Translations under genes and position numbers: made by a program
In this document: in pieces, positions 15,201 to 24,226 of the stretch
How the letters are laid out: each line of letters starts with the position of its first letter
Position numbering within the stretch: position 1 is the first letter of the stretch
Notes under the pieces: generated by a model
Databases searched by the model: none
What the model saw: only the letters and a program-made list of their open reading frames with translations
Told to the model about the DNA's origin: nothing
Origin: Inia geoffrensis
Taxonomy: Eukaryota > Chordata > Mammalia > Artiodactyla > Iniidae
Assembly (NCBI GenBank): GCA_036417435.1
Contig: CM070910.1
Location: 68,046,784 to 68,110,783, forward strand
DNA: 64,000 nt
Reading direction: 5' to 3'

Positions 15201-15965
15201 GCGGCTGGGCCCGTGAGCCATGGCCGCTGAGCCTGAGCGTCCGGAGCCTGTGCTCCGCAAAGGTGAGAGGCCCGCGTACCGCAAAATAAATAAAATAAAA
15301 TTAGGGACTTTGTTTTCCCCAGGGTTTACGACAACGGCTCTGTGACCTTGAGAGCTCAGCTACACTCCAAGTCAGGGTCTGCCTCCACTCAGAGTCAATT
15401 TAATAATACCTTTTGGGGAAAAAATACTAATAAGTATTTCACTGAAGATATATCTTTTTTTCTTTTTTTTTTTTCTTTTTTTGAAGATATATCTTAATTG
15501 TTCTTATAATCTTTAATTCTGAAAGATTTTTTAAAAAGGCAGTTCAATTGGTTCTTCAAACTTTTTGGGTCATAGACACCTTTGAAAATGTGGTATATAC
15601 TCTGGAACCTTTCCTTAGTAAAATATATATATATTCACAAGACTTTGCCTGCAATTCCTGAAGCCCAGCTGCACACCTCCTAGAGAAATCTATAGATCTT
15701 ATGTTAAGCCTGCTCCTCTACCGCCCCCTACTGTCTTGCCTTCGCCATAGCTGCCATGAAAAGAGATTATTTCTAGACGGCACCTCTCTAAATATTTTTG
15801 TTTTCTTCTCCAGGGCTGATTGACTATAATTTTCATTGCTTCCGGAAGGCCATCCATGAAGTTTTTGAGGTGAGAATGAAAGTGGTGAAATCACGAAAGG
15901 TTCAGAATAGGCTGCAGAAGAAAAAAGGAGCCACCCCTAACGGGACGCCTAGGGTGCTGCTGTAG
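57..15965 (+). CDS. RRAGD: RRAGD, Ras-related GTP-binding protein D, 3' part (five coding exons)
   Basis: Joined exons 57-256, 1112-1226, 2025-2167, 9498-9646 and 15814-15965 encode 252 residues, matching residues ~149-400 of the 400-residue family protein; the N-terminal exons lie upstream of the window. Rag C/D proteins pair with Rag A/B on the lysosome surface, bind Ragulator and recruit mTORC1 when amino acids are present; RagD is also used in TFEB/TFE3 control. Visible landmarks are the guanine-specificity motif HKVD (about residues 179-182), the end of the G domain, and the C-terminal roadblock domain (about 240-370). The tail, ending in NGTPRVLL, and its basic [13 protein letters not shown] stretch identify RagD rather than RagC, whose tail differs. 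All junctions are GT-AG with phases 2, 0, 2, 1. Identification rests on recalled family sequences. Confidence 0.96.
257..1111 (+). other. RRAGD: RRAGD intron 3
   Basis: The intron is bounded by gtgaga and a pyrimidine-rich cag acceptor at 1109-1111. I recognise no repeat or RNA gene in it. Short open frames here do not resemble any protein I know. Confidence 0.8.
1112..1226 (+). CDS. RRAGD: RRAGD coding exon 4
   Basis: Encodes the segment from [15 protein letters not shown] to NLLNIFIS, linking the G domain to the roadblock domain. The donor is gtaagt at 1227. The frame ends in phase 0. Confidence 0.95.
1227..2024 (+). other. RRAGD: RRAGD intron 4
   Basis: AT-rich intron with no recognisable mobile element. 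The acceptor tttcag is at 2019-2024. Confidence 0.75.
2025..2167 (+). CDS. RRAGD: RRAGD coding exon 5
   Basis: Encodes [13 protein letters not shown] through [11 protein letters not shown], the first strands and helix of the C-terminal roadblock domain. It ends in a split Gly codon (gg/t) with donor gtaagt at 2168. Confidence 0.95.
2310..2535 (+). repeat. MIR SINE
   Basis: Shows the conserved MIR core: a 'tattgagtaaatgcctggcat' type head, then 'atagatgaggcagtgaggcccagag' type text and a degenerate 'gttaag...cacactg' tail. It is an old, diverged copy in RRAGD intron 5. (Motif wording here is paraphrased; see 2320-2460.). Confidence 0.7.
2536..4040. other. RRAGD: RRAGD intron 5, mostly unique sequence
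   Basis: No confident element is seen. A probable MIR remnant runs about 3160-3290 and ends in an ATT-rich microsatellite-like stretch at 3277-3310. The segment 3600-3900 is more GC-rich than its surroundings and gives open frames on both strands, but these have no recognisable domain. Confidence 0.5.
4041..4265 (+). repeat. MIR SINE
   Basis: The MIR consensus order is visible: 'agcatttattgtgcatttta', then a tgaggaaattgaggctcaaa core, then 'ctgggattcaaaccca'. It lies in RRAGD intron 5. Confidence 0.75.
4305..4432 (-). repeat. Ancient L1 3'-end fragment
   Basis: Text such as 'agtgaactcctatgtaccc' followed by 'caccaatttttatcagtttgcc' is typical of old mammalian L1 3' regions in reverse orientation. 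The subfamily was not determined. Confidence 0.45.
4628..8510 (+). mobile_element. 5'-truncated L1 retrotransposon with decayed ORF2
   Basis: The element starts inside the ORF2 endonuclease domain (translation [19 protein letters not shown] near 4680), continues through the reverse transcriptase (FADDMILY at about 6412-6435) and the C-terminal region, and ends with an L1 3' UTR, an AATAAA and a short A tail at 8500-8510. ORF2 is broken by several in-frame stops and frameshifts (for example at 5102, 6088, 6609 and 6876) and by a SINE at 5498-5709, so it cannot be active. Flanking 13 bp duplications agtgtatgggagg (4615-4627) and agtatatggaagg (8511-8523) mark the insertion; two mismatches suggest moderate age. 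Confidence 0.9.
5498..5709 (+). mobile_element. Young CHR-type SINE inside the L1
   Basis: Full tRNA-derived head (ggcttccctggtggcgcagt, box B-like gggttcgtgtcccg) and an A tail. A perfect 14 bp target duplication, aaaaatcttccaac, lies at 5484-5497 and 5710-5723. It interrupts L1 ORF2. Confidence 0.95.
8555..8736 (-). mobile_element. Young CHR-type SINE in the right arm of MER2
   Basis: Reverse-oriented copy ending in the complement of the SINE head (ccaccagggaagccc). The target duplication atactgtgtc is at 8545-8554 and 8737-8746. It has a small internal deletion compared with other copies. Confidence 0.92.
8837..9497. other. RRAGD: RRAGD intron 5, 3' end
   Basis: No recognised element or RNA gene. 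Open frames at 8913-9449 and 9035-9232 show no known domain. The acceptor for exon 6 is ctttag at 9492-9497. Confidence 0.6.
9498..9646 (+). CDS. RRAGD: RRAGD coding exon 6
   Basis: Encodes [14 protein letters not shown] through VREESFERK of the roadblock domain. The first base completes a Gly codon and the last begins another. The donor gtaatt is at 9647. Confidence 0.95.
10370..11250 (-). repeat. Ancient LINE (L1M-like) remnants with a polypyrimidine tract
   Basis: Stretches such as 'acatctttccaattcatt', 'tgttatataa..aataatcc' style text and 'atggaattacttagatca' resemble reverse-oriented ancient LINE tails common in mammalian introns. A nearly pure pyrimidine run sits at about 10493-10558. 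The family assignment is tentative. Confidence 0.4.
11770..12400 (-). repeat. Ancient L1M 3' region
   Basis: Colinear with old L1 3' UTR text in reverse orientation: 'ttagacttaacagaaaagtt', later 'tttgtctgatattttcaca', then 'gatgctgaccttgattta'. It is heavily diverged. Confidence 0.55.
12401..13180. other. RRAGD: RRAGD intron 6, unique sequence with a MER5-like piece
   Basis: Mostly unrecognised. About 13010-13110 looks like the right half of a MER5A-type hAT element, ending in 'ctctgattgagaatcactga'. No gene is seen. Confidence 0.45.
13195..13513 (-). mobile_element. Long CHR-type SINE
   Basis: Older, longer SINE form ending in the complement of the tRNA-like head. The target duplication is gttcctgtattttc / gtttctgtattttc at 13181-13194 and 13514-13527. 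Confidence 0.9.
13652..13943 (-). mobile_element. Long CHR-type SINE
   Basis: Perfect 15 bp target duplication tactgttacatttta at 13637-13651 and 13944-13958. Diverged at CpG positions relative to the short young copies. Confidence 0.92.
13959..15092. other. RRAGD: RRAGD intron 6, unique sequence
   Basis: No recognised repeat. Open frames at 14141-14656 overlap on both strands and match no protein family I know. Confidence 0.5.
15106..15296 (+). mobile_element. Young CHR-type SINE
   Basis: Perfect 13 bp target duplication aaaattagggact at 15093-15105 and 15297-15309. The tail is a TAAA-rich stretch rather than pure A. Confidence 0.94.
15443..15495. repeat. Poly(T) insert flanked by a 14 bp direct repeat
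   Basis: tgaagatatatctt occurs at 15443-15456 and 15482-15495, enclosing only about 25 bases of T with two C. It looks like a retrotransposition scar consisting of just a poly(A) tail. Confidence 0.75.
15814..15965 (+). CDS. RRAGD: RRAGD last coding exon
   Basis: Acceptor ctccag at 15808-15813. The exon encodes [19 protein letters not shown] plus the RagD-specific basic tail, ending VLL and a TAG stop at 15963-15965. Confidence 0.96.
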
Positions 15966-18900
15966 GTGAGGTTTCAGGAACATCTTTTGAAATCAGACCT
16001 TTCAATGAGGCTGCTGCTCTGTGTTGCACTAAAGGAAGAGGAAGGAGATGGGGACACATGACATATATTTGCTGTAAAAAAAAAAATTCCTGCCACCCAC
16101 TTGATCTTCTCTTTTTTTAAAATAAAGTAAGCACTTTGAAGCAAAAACGTATATTAACAATGAAGTGAAATCTACTGTAACTTCATTACACAAATGTAAA
16201 CTTTTATGGTCTGTAGCCAGAAAAAATCCTGTGTGAGAACTGCCAGGAACTGTATATATTTTGCACTTTTTCATGTTTTTTTTTTTCCTCATTGAACTAA
16301 ACTTTGATAAAACAACTTTTCTAGGCTCTTTTCTGTCCTTGGTGTCTAGGACATGCGTACCGAGTCCATATCTATAGGGCAGTCAGAAAGTAATCAAAAA
16401 GTGATGCGTTGTCAATGACTTTTTATAAATTTGGGAATCTTTGCTACCAATTGTTGAGAAAAAACATTTTTCAGTGGAGGAACAGATTGGGGCAGCAAGC
16501 TCCAGGAGCAATAAGAACTGTCCCCTGTTTATAACTGACATAAATAGAAGTTTTATAGAATAATATTAGCACCAAACTTATCTAAAAATTTCTATAGCCG
16601 TGACAGTGCTTCCCTAGTCGACCCTTTTTACAAAACTCTTTACCTCAACACACATCTCTATAATCATTTTATACAGAGAGGTTATTTCTTTTTGCTGCAT
16701 TACTCTTCTTTAGAACCTTTGGGACCAGATTTCCAAAATGGTGCCGATCAATGGAGAGAAATCAGAATGTCACTAAATTGCAGGGTTTCTGGAGGCTTTT
16801 CTGTACCTGCCACTCAGGCTAAAGTAATAACATCAGCGGCCACATGGTTTCCCAAATGTAGGTGATTGGCAACTGCAGATTTTAAAATATGTCCTATACA
16901 ATGTTTGGCCCCTGTGGAATGAGCCTCTTACTGTGCAACATTGCAAATGTTTATTTAGGACCAGTTTTGTTGTTTTTTTTTGTTTTTTGTTTTTTGTTTT
17001 TTGCATTGCTCCACGACCACAGGCAATATCTCAGTTCTCTGCCACAGAGCTGAATCCTGATGGGCACATTTGTCACCTCTGAGTCTCCCTCTCACCTGTG
17101 ACAGTGTGCCTTGTGGACTCTGCCTGTTCCCACCTTATGATTGAACTAGAGCTCGGCTCTGCAGCAGCGTGCTCTGCATGGCTAAATAGCCATCCTGAAA
17201 ATCTCTAAAGGTCAGTGGAAAAGGATGGCCAGAGGAGGCATTACAGTTAGCTTTGTGTCTGTTTCTATGAAATTCTTCCACTTATGTTTACTTTAGGCCA
17301 ACAGCAAGTTAATAGATTCTAAATCTACACCCATCCCAAACCATTCCAAGTAGATTATTCTAGATCCATCCCAAGGGTCAGTGCCCTAAGTAAAGCATGT
17401 TGGCAGGTATTAGAAAATGTTTTTAGCAGAGCCTCATAGGGATAACAATGCTGAGCCTAGCAAAAATGGATCAGGTTCCCAAAGCAACTTGTTCTTGAAG
17501 CTGTCCCACTACTATCTGCAGCTTCTTTCCATCCTCTCCCCTTCCATCCTTTTCCCAAGTCCTATTCCTTTGAGGCTGGTAAATGTAATTTAAGATGGTA
17601 GCTGATGGGGGTTTAAGGTTTGAGCCCTCCCAAGGGTCTGTGCATTTTGGAAGGAAATTTCTAAAAATCATGAAGGTGCCCTAACTCCCTTCCTCATGAT
17701 TCCTACTCAGAAACACAGGTAGGTAGGAAGCCAGGGTTCCAGGGAAGTCTTTTTCCTAATTTTCAGACCTATAACCTGTTAGACCTTTGCCAACATGGTA
17801 CATGGAAGTTATTCTTATAAAGGTATTCCTTAATATTTTTACAGTGTTTCTTTTTGGATAAGCAAATAAAGAATCACTTTTCTAAAGTGACTTTATCCTC
17901 AAGATAGAGACATTTACCTATCTGGTAATTCACACATTACTTAGGTATATATGTTATTATAACCAGGTGGAGCTTCCATTTTTAAGCTGGGTATATGATG
18001 GGTTTTTGTTAAAATGTGCCTTAAAAGCCTATTACTTCAAGAGCAAATGATTCTTTGGGGGAAAGGCAAAGTGAATGCTATGACATCAGACCCAAGTTCA
18101 TGGTAGTAAGTGCACTCTTTGATTAATGACACACTGATACATAGACTACTGCCTCAAAGCCGTAAGCATGGCAATGACCTCTTAGTTAAAGAGAAATGTA
18201 GGAGTTATATCTAAGCATTCAGTTTCTGAAGTCTGTGCTATTGGAATTATAAAATCTCTTCAATTCCTTTTTCATTTTATTTTTGATATGGGACTTAGCT
18301 TACTTGTGTGTGGCCACCTTTAGGTCTCAAATGTAATGCTATAAATATACAAAATAATGTATAAATACAAAGCCCAAATACATGGTACAGTGACTGCTCT
18401 GGAACATTTTTGCTCATGTTCAAATGGTTGAGAACTTGACCTACAGGTTTCCAGGGCAGTTAGAACTTCTATGTAGGGATGAGACTCTGCTTGTGAAATA
18501 CCATCTTTGGTTATTTTCAGTGATGTAGATTAGTGTGTATGACCAGGGTAGCGTGTTTCTGAAGGAATATAAATCAAAAACTGGTTGACATTCACAGACA
18601 GTAATTTTTTGTGAACATGATATATTTTGGGCCCTTAAATGTAAAAATGCCTAAAAACACAGCAATATTGTTATATACGGGTTCTATGAAACATACTCGA
18701 GAAAAACAGCTGAATTGTCTTGATTATTAAAGTATAGTATGCATTCAACTTATGTGGATTGGATGTAATTTGTAAACAAGTATAGTATTTAGTATTATGT
18801 TTTACTTTAAGCAGTACATCATTTATAACCATTGTTAAAGCATTCCTTTCAAGAACGTTAGCTGCCCATTTAAAAGCGTGTGTCATACGCTCATGATTTG

Positions 18901-19210
18901 GTAACACTCTCATTTTATTTCAGGCATGTTCGTAACTAATCTTTCTGGGAGCGGAATGGTCTCTTTGGTGAAAAGAAAGCGTGGTCTTTCATGTTTGTGA
19001 GGTTGTTTAGTGTATACATGCGTATCACTGCCGGGTTCCTTTAGATAAATGTGTTTGTCCTAATTGACCAGCTATCGCTTTATGAAAATGAGGATAAATT
19101 GATCTATTTAAGCTGGATTTACATTTTTATTTATTTTTTTAAACACTCGTATCTCTTCATATTTTTGATGGGGACATGCCTGTTTTGGCTGTAGAACTTA
19201 TTTCAGTAAA
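15966..19210 (+). other. RRAGD: Probable RRAGD 3' UTR (end uncertain)
   Basis: About 3.4 kb after the stop codon contains no SINE or recent L1, unlike the DNA on both sides. That fits the long 3' UTR I recall for this gene (about 3 kb). Candidate poly(A) signals are AATAAA at 16121-16126 and 17865-17870, ATTAAA at 18726-18731 and the variant AGTAAA at 19205-19210; none is decisive from sequence. A TTTTTTG repeat lies at 16974-17003. Confidence 0.45.
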
Positions 19211-19424
19211 CTTCAGATATCCTTGCTGCTCTGGCCCTAATCCCTAGCCATCTGAAAATTCTTTTCCTAACAGTCCACCTTTTGATTTTTACTTGCTTAG
19301 TAAGATTCCACCATATAATGACTTTTACAGACCCCCTCAGAGTTCTCAGAGAGGGCTAGCATCAGATGTTATATATGAAATCCTGTTGCTCATGGGAAAA
19401 TCTGAACTGAAATAATTATTTCCA

Positions 19425-19746
19425 GACCTCCCTGGTGGTGCAGTGGTTAAAACCCGCCTGCCAATGCAGGGGACGTGGGTTCAATCCCTGGTCCAGGAAG
19501 ATCCCACATGCCACGGAGCAACTAACAACTGCTGAGCCTGTGCTCTAGAACCCGCGAGCCACAACTACTGAGTCCGCGTGCCACAGCTACTGAAGCCTGT
19601 ACGCCTAGAGCCCGTGCTCCGCAACAAGAGGAGCCACTGCAGTGAGAAACCTGAGCACTGCAAGGAAGAGCAGCCCCCCGCTCTCTGCAACTAGAGAAAG
19701 CCCACACGCAGCAATGAAGGCCCAGTGAAACCAAAAAAAAAAAAAA
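19425..19746 (+). mobile_element. Long CHR-type SINE
   Basis: Head cctccctggtggtgcagtgg and an A tail. The 11 bp target duplication aattatttcca is at 19414-19424 and 19747-19757. Confidence 0.92.
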
Positions 19747-19764
19747 AATTATTTCCAAGTTTGT

Positions 19765-19884
19765 TTGTTTTTTTTTGGCTGCATTGTATGGCATGTGGGA
19801 TCTTAGTTCCCCGACCAGAGATCGAACCCATGCCCTCTGCAGTGGAAGTTCAGAGTGATAACCACTGGACTGCCAGGGAATTCC
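19765..19884 (-). mobile_element. Short tRNA-derived SINE
   Basis: A ~120 bp reverse copy of the short SINE type, recognised by 'gatcgaacccatgccct' and the terminal 'ctgccagggaattcccc'. Confidence 0.85.
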
Positions 19885-19929
19885 CCAAGATTTTTAATCA
19901 GTGGTGATGTTGAGTTTAGGGGAAAGAAA

Positions 19930-20390
19930 ATGTCATTAAAAGCATTATTTAATACTAACAGATATTGAGTGCACACGATATGCCATGTGCTGCTCTTAAA
20001 TGCTTTTACATAATTACCCTCATAAACCCAAGAGGTAGGTACTATTTTTATTTTTTTGTGGTACGCAGGCCTCTCACTGTTGCGGCCTCTCCCGTTGCGG
20101 AGCACAGGCTCCGGACGCGCAGGCTCGGCGGCCGTGGCTCACGGGCCCAGCCGCTCCGCGGCACGTGGGATCTTCCCGGACCGGGGCACGAACCCGTGTC
20201 CCCTGCATCGGCAGGCGGACTCTCAACCACTGCGCCACCAGGGAAGCCCGAGGTAGGTACTATTATCTCTCCTATTTTACAGAGGAGGCAGCTGTAAAAG
20301 ATAAAATGAAAATAACTTGAGATCATATTACTAGCAAGATACGAGGCCCGGAGTCCACCCTGTCAGTTACTGCTCTAAGTAGCCTCACCA
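19930..20390 (+). repeat. MIR SINE interrupted by a young SINE
   Basis: The left part ('agatattgagtgcacacgat') and the right part ('ttttacagaggaggcagct') are colinear MIR halves separated by the SINE at 20047-20249. Confidence 0.7.
20047..20249 (-). mobile_element. Young CHR-type SINE inside MIR
   Basis: Perfect 15 bp target duplication gaggtaggtactatt at 20032-20046 and 20250-20264. Confidence 0.95.
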
Positions 20391-20674
20391 AATGTCCGTT
20401 AAAATTCCCTCCTTTCATGACTAGGAAGAGGGAGACTTGAAGTTCAGTTTCTGCCGCATGGGCTTATGAAGGCTGACACGCTGAGGTGCTTAAAATACCT
20501 TTTCTTACGTAAGAATCAGGAGAAGCAGCCTCCTAATGTGCTTCACTTGGAGGAGAAACTCAACAAAGATTATGCTGTGTTTCTTCCTAATCCATTAAAT
20601 AACTCTAGTGCCCCCAATAATATTAACAGCATTTAAATATCAGAAAATTTAAATACCTTTTATAGCCATTTGAT

Positions 20675-20805
20675 TTTCTTTCTTTTTTTTTTTTTCTTCT
20701 TTGGTTCCGCTGCGTGGTTTGTGGGATCCCCAACCAGGGATTGAACCTGGGCCCTGGCAGTGAAAGCACCGAGTCCCAACCACTGGACCGCCAGGGAATT
20801 CCCCA
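20675..20805 (-). mobile_element. Short tRNA-derived SINE
   Basis: Reverse copy with a T-rich start and 'gggattgaacctgggccct'. Target duplication agccatttgat / agccatctgat at 20664-20674 and 20806-20816. Confidence 0.87.
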
Positions 20806-21240
20806 AGCCATCTGATGTTCTGAGAAGCAATAGTATATCAAACTGTAAGAAAATCAAGAGAGAATAGGCCTTTGATCTTAGCTATTTTCAACCTTTACCT
20901 TGATTTTTTAGTATATGTAACAATAACTTAAAACACTGATCTGGATTAAAATTCTAAAAGGTACATTTCAATTCTAATCCTTCAAACCTATATTTAAAAT
21001 TGCTGCTAGCATACCTTTGTTGGACTCTCCTATAAGAGGGGCCTCAGATCTAACATGTCCCACATGGAACTGGCTTCTTTCTTGCTAAATCTTCTCTCCC
21101 TGTGATGGCGTGACCACCCTCCCTAGGGTCCCTGCCAGAAACTTGGGTCTCTTTTTTTTTCCTTTTCTGCAGAAAGTTATTGTTTCCATTTTGGTCCAAG
21201 GCTTGAGAGAGGGCTCCAGGGTGATTAAAAAGCTGCCTAG

Positions 21241-21735
21241 GGCTTCCCTGGTGACGCAGTGGTTAAGAATCCGCCTGCCGGGCTTCCCTGGTGGCGCAGT
21301 GGTTGAGAGTCCGCCTGCCGATGCAGGGAACACGGGTTCGTGCCCCGGTCTGGGAAGATCCCACATGCCGTGGAGCGGCTGGGCCCGTGAGCCACGGCCG
21401 CTGAGCCCTGCGCGTCCGGAGCCTGTGCTCCACAATGGGAGAGGCCACAACAGTGAGAGGCCCTCGTACCGCAAAAAAAAAAAAAAAAAAAAGAATCCGC
21501 CTGCCAATGCAGAGGACACAGGTTCGAGCCCTGGTCTGGGAAGATCCCACATGCCTCAGATCAGCTAAGCCCACGCATCACAACAACTGAGCCTGTGAGC
21601 CTAGAGTCCATGCTCTGCAACAAGAGAATCCACCGCAATGAGAAGCCCGCGCACCTCAACGAAGAGTAGCCCCCGCTCGCCGCAACTAGAGAAAGCCCAC
21701 GAGCAGCGATGAAGACCCAATGTAGCCCCCCCCTC
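21241..21735 (+). mobile_element. Long CHR-type SINE carrying a nested young SINE
   Basis: The outer element occupies 21241-21279 and about 21491-21735. Its target duplication aaaaagctgcctag lies just before 21241 and again just after 21735. The interruption at 21280-21490 is a second SINE. Confidence 0.9.
21280..21490 (+). mobile_element. Young CHR-type SINE nested in an older SINE
   Basis: Perfect 15 bp target duplication aagaatccgcctgcc at 21265-21279 and 21491-21505, which is part of the older SINE's own head. Confidence 0.95.
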
Positions 21736-22332
21736 CAAAAAAGCTGCCTAGTGGATGCAGAGAGGGAATTCAGGCAGAAGCCCCGACACCAGAGGGGCTC
21801 CTCAAAGGCTGCTGGGCTCCGGAGGCTCCTAGTCATGCTGGAGGGTGAGCCTTTCGAAGAGAATCTCGCCCAGCCCAGCCTGGGGACCAGCCAGCCTGCA
21901 GAGATTGGGCAGGTGGGCACCCATCTTCTTGATGAGTTTCACCTGCTCATCCAGGAAGTGGCTCTCCAGGAAGTCACAGAGGTGGGGGTCTGCATGGGCA
22001 GAACCCAGGGCGTGCAGATCCAAAAGTGCCTGGGTCTGGTTCTTTTCTATGAGAATGGTGGCTTCCATAGTGTCCTGGGTTTTAGCCCCCACATCTTGGT
22101 GAGTATTCTGCAAATCCTGGAAGAGGGCGCTACCATGGCACTGGTTTTGCATTTTTAAGAGATGCTGCGCACCCTCGCGCTTCTCCTCGGCCAGTTCGTG
22201 GAAACAGTGGTCCACGCCCTTCAGAGCCACATCGTCGTCATGGAAATAGAAGCCCAGGGAGAGGTAGGTGTGGGAGTCCCACTGATGCATGTTGACCGGG
22301 CAGTTGCTGACGGCCTCCACCTTGGTAGAACA

Positions 22333-22441
22333 GATCTTTTTATTTATTTATTTATTTATTTTTTAGGGTATAGTTGTTTTACAATGTTGTGTTAGTTTCT
22401 ACTGTACAGTGAAGTGGGTTCCCTGTGCTCTACAGCATGTC
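22333..22441 (-). mobile_element. Short 5'-truncated L1 3' end in the FTL pseudogene
   Basis: Complement of an L1 tail ('gtttctactgtacagtgaag', 'gttccctgtgctctacagc') preceded on the + strand by (TTTA)n, the tail. The 9 bp duplication ggtagaaca is at 22324-22332 and 22442-22450. Confidence 0.87.
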
Positions 22442-22626
22442 GGTAGAACAATTCTGATGAATCTGGGAGCTCATGGTTGATCGGCAATAAGGAGTTAAGC
22501 TCAGAAAATGGTGTTGGCTCATCCCGGAGGCCAATAATAGCTGAGTGGCTGATTCCAAAGGCTGCGACTGGAAAATAAAGGTTGGAGGCTGGTGGGAAGC
22601 TGGAGCAAGTGGCGTCCCTGGGTCTG

Positions 22627-22658
22627 TTCCGTCCAAACACCGTCAAAGCAAGAGACAG
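22627..22658 (-). promoter_or_regulatory. Remnant iron-responsive element of the FTL retrocopy
   Basis: On the - strand the stem and flank (ttgctttga, then ttggacggaac) match the FTL IRE, but the hexaloop at 22642-22637 reads CGGTGT instead of the canonical CAGTGN. The stem can still pair through wobbles. It is presumably non-functional in this pseudogene. Confidence 0.75.
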
Positions 22659-22699
22659 ATCTGCGGGACAGCGGAGCGCACTGCCGGGATCTCATTCTT

Positions 22700-22948
22700 T
22701 CTTTTTTTTTTTTTAATTTATTTTACTTATTTTTATTTTTGGCTGCGTCGGGTCTTCGTTGCGGTGCGCGAGCTTCCCATTGTAGTGACTTCTCCTATTG
22801 CGGAGCATGGTGCGCGGGCTTCAGTAGTTGTGACGCACGGGCCCAGCCGCTCTGCGGCATGTGGGATCCTCCTGGACCAGGGCTCGAACCCATGTCCCCT
22901 GCACTGGCAGGCGGATTCTTAACCACTGAGCCACCAGGGAAGCCCTGT
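22700..22948 (-). mobile_element. Long CHR-type SINE
   Basis: Reverse copy just upstream of the FTL pseudogene 5' end. Perfect 11 bp target duplication atctcattctt at 22689-22699 and 22949-22959. Confidence 0.93.
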
Positions 22949-22974
22949 ATCTCATTCTTGACTCTTCCCTCCTC

Positions 22975-23370
22975 ACCTCCTCCAAGCAATCACCCAGTTC
23001 CTTCAGCTCAGCCTTACAAAGGTCTACTGAATCTCTTCTCTCCACCTCCCCTCCACTCTCCTGGTCTAAGCCACCTTCTCCTCGTATCTGAATCTCAGTG
23101 GCCTCTTAACTAGTATCCCTCTGCCTCGGCCATGCATCCGTTCCATTCTGCACACAAGACCCAGAGTGACCATCTAAACCTCACTTCTGACCACATCGCT
23201 TGCTTGACACCTTTGTAGGTTTCCACTACAGGTATCAGTCATACTCCTCAAAAAAGTTTGCAAGACCCTGCCTGCTCAGTCCCGACCCCCTTCTCCAGCC
23301 TTGGTTCATTCTCCCTCAACAGCACTGGACCAGTAGCACAGTCCTTTCTTTATCAGCCATTTTCTGAGTT
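22975..23370 (-). repeat. L2 LINE 3' region
   Basis: Text such as 'aaacctcacttctgaccaca' and 'aagaccctgcctgctcagtc' is the usual reverse-complement L2 pattern. Old and diverged. Confidence 0.55.
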
Positions 23371-23850
23371 AAATTATAATTTTCTTCCATTCAACAGTTA
23401 TTGATAGGATATCTATTATATGCCAGACCTTGTGCTAGTAAAATAGCACAAAGACAGACACTGAAGATGGAAGGATTTTAATATCTAAAAATAATAGAAA
23501 ATAAACTAGTTTTAGATAGGTCCTGTACATGTTAGTTTTTGTAACCACAACTGTATAGGATCTTACCACTCTCCAGCAAAGACCATGGGGAGTCATAACA
23601 AGCATCTGAAAAGTTGAGTTGTTCTACCAAGAGCAGATCAATAGCTATATTTAATGTATTATTAATTTACTGTGACTAAATACAAGAGGTAGGCTGTGAA
23701 AGTAGGAATGTTTATTGAAGTAGTGCCTTTCCCTGTAACTAAGAGAAGAGGTGAATTATCTTAAAAATGTGTTTTAAGTGTTACTTTAATGTTCAGACTT
23801 TTCTAACTTAATCCATATATGAAGTCAATATCATTTCCAAAATTAGGTTT
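23371..23850. other. Intergenic, AT-rich, nothing recognised
   Basis: No coding potential or clear repeat. A possible MIR fragment lies near 23380-23460 ('attatatgccagaccttgtg'). Confidence 0.4.
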
Positions 23851-23865
23851 AATAAAAAGTTTATT

Positions 23866-24226
23866 AAAAATTTTTTTAACATCTTTATTGGAGTATAATT
23901 TCTTTACAATGGTGTGTTTCTGCTTTATAACAAAGTGAATCAGCTATACATATACATATATCCCCATATCTCCTCCCTCTTGCATCTCCCTCCCACCCTC
24001 CCTATCCCACCACTCTAGGTGGTCACAAGGCACCGAGCTGATCTCCCTGTGCTATGCGGCTGCTTCCCACTAGCTATCTATTTTACATTTGGTAGTGTAT
24101 ATATATGTCCATGCCACTCTCTCACTTCGTCCCAGCTTACCCTTCCCCCTCCCCGTGTCCTCAAGTCCATTCTCTACGTCTGCGTCTTTATTCCTGTCCT
24201 GCCTCTAGGTTCGTCAGAACCATTTT
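23866..24226 (-). mobile_element. 5'-truncated L1 3' end
   Basis: Complement of the same L1 3' UTR seen at 8150-8510. Perfect 13 bp target duplication taaaaagtttatt at 23853-23865 and 24227-24239. Confidence 0.92.

Larger units (their letters stand above)
21160..22688 (-). pseudogene. Processed ferritin light chain (FTL) pseudogene, multiply interrupted
   Basis: Reading the - strand from 22688: FTL-like 5' UTR including an iron-responsive-element remnant (about 22627-22658), ATG at 22474-22472 with MSSQIHQNCSTD, then an L1 insert (22333-22441), then an uninterrupted frame of about 163 codons (22320-21829) that lines up without gaps with ferritin light chain from the V/MEA segment to the ERLTLQHD end. 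A TAG stop follows, then 3' UTR text including 'caagccttggaccaaaatgg' and an A-rich tail near 21150-21167. There are no introns, so it is a retrocopy. The 3' UTR is split by a SINE pair (21241-21735). Many helix residues are replaced (for example [14 protein letters not shown] for the usual LYLQASYTYLSLGF). A functional protein is unlikely because the L1 insert adds a stop after residue ~13. Confidence 0.92.

Noticed and set aside
21829..22320. Ferritin light chain as a live gene
   Set aside because: Intronless copy with an L1 insert and a stop after about 13 codons, altered core residues and a mutated IRE loop; treated as a processed pseudogene.
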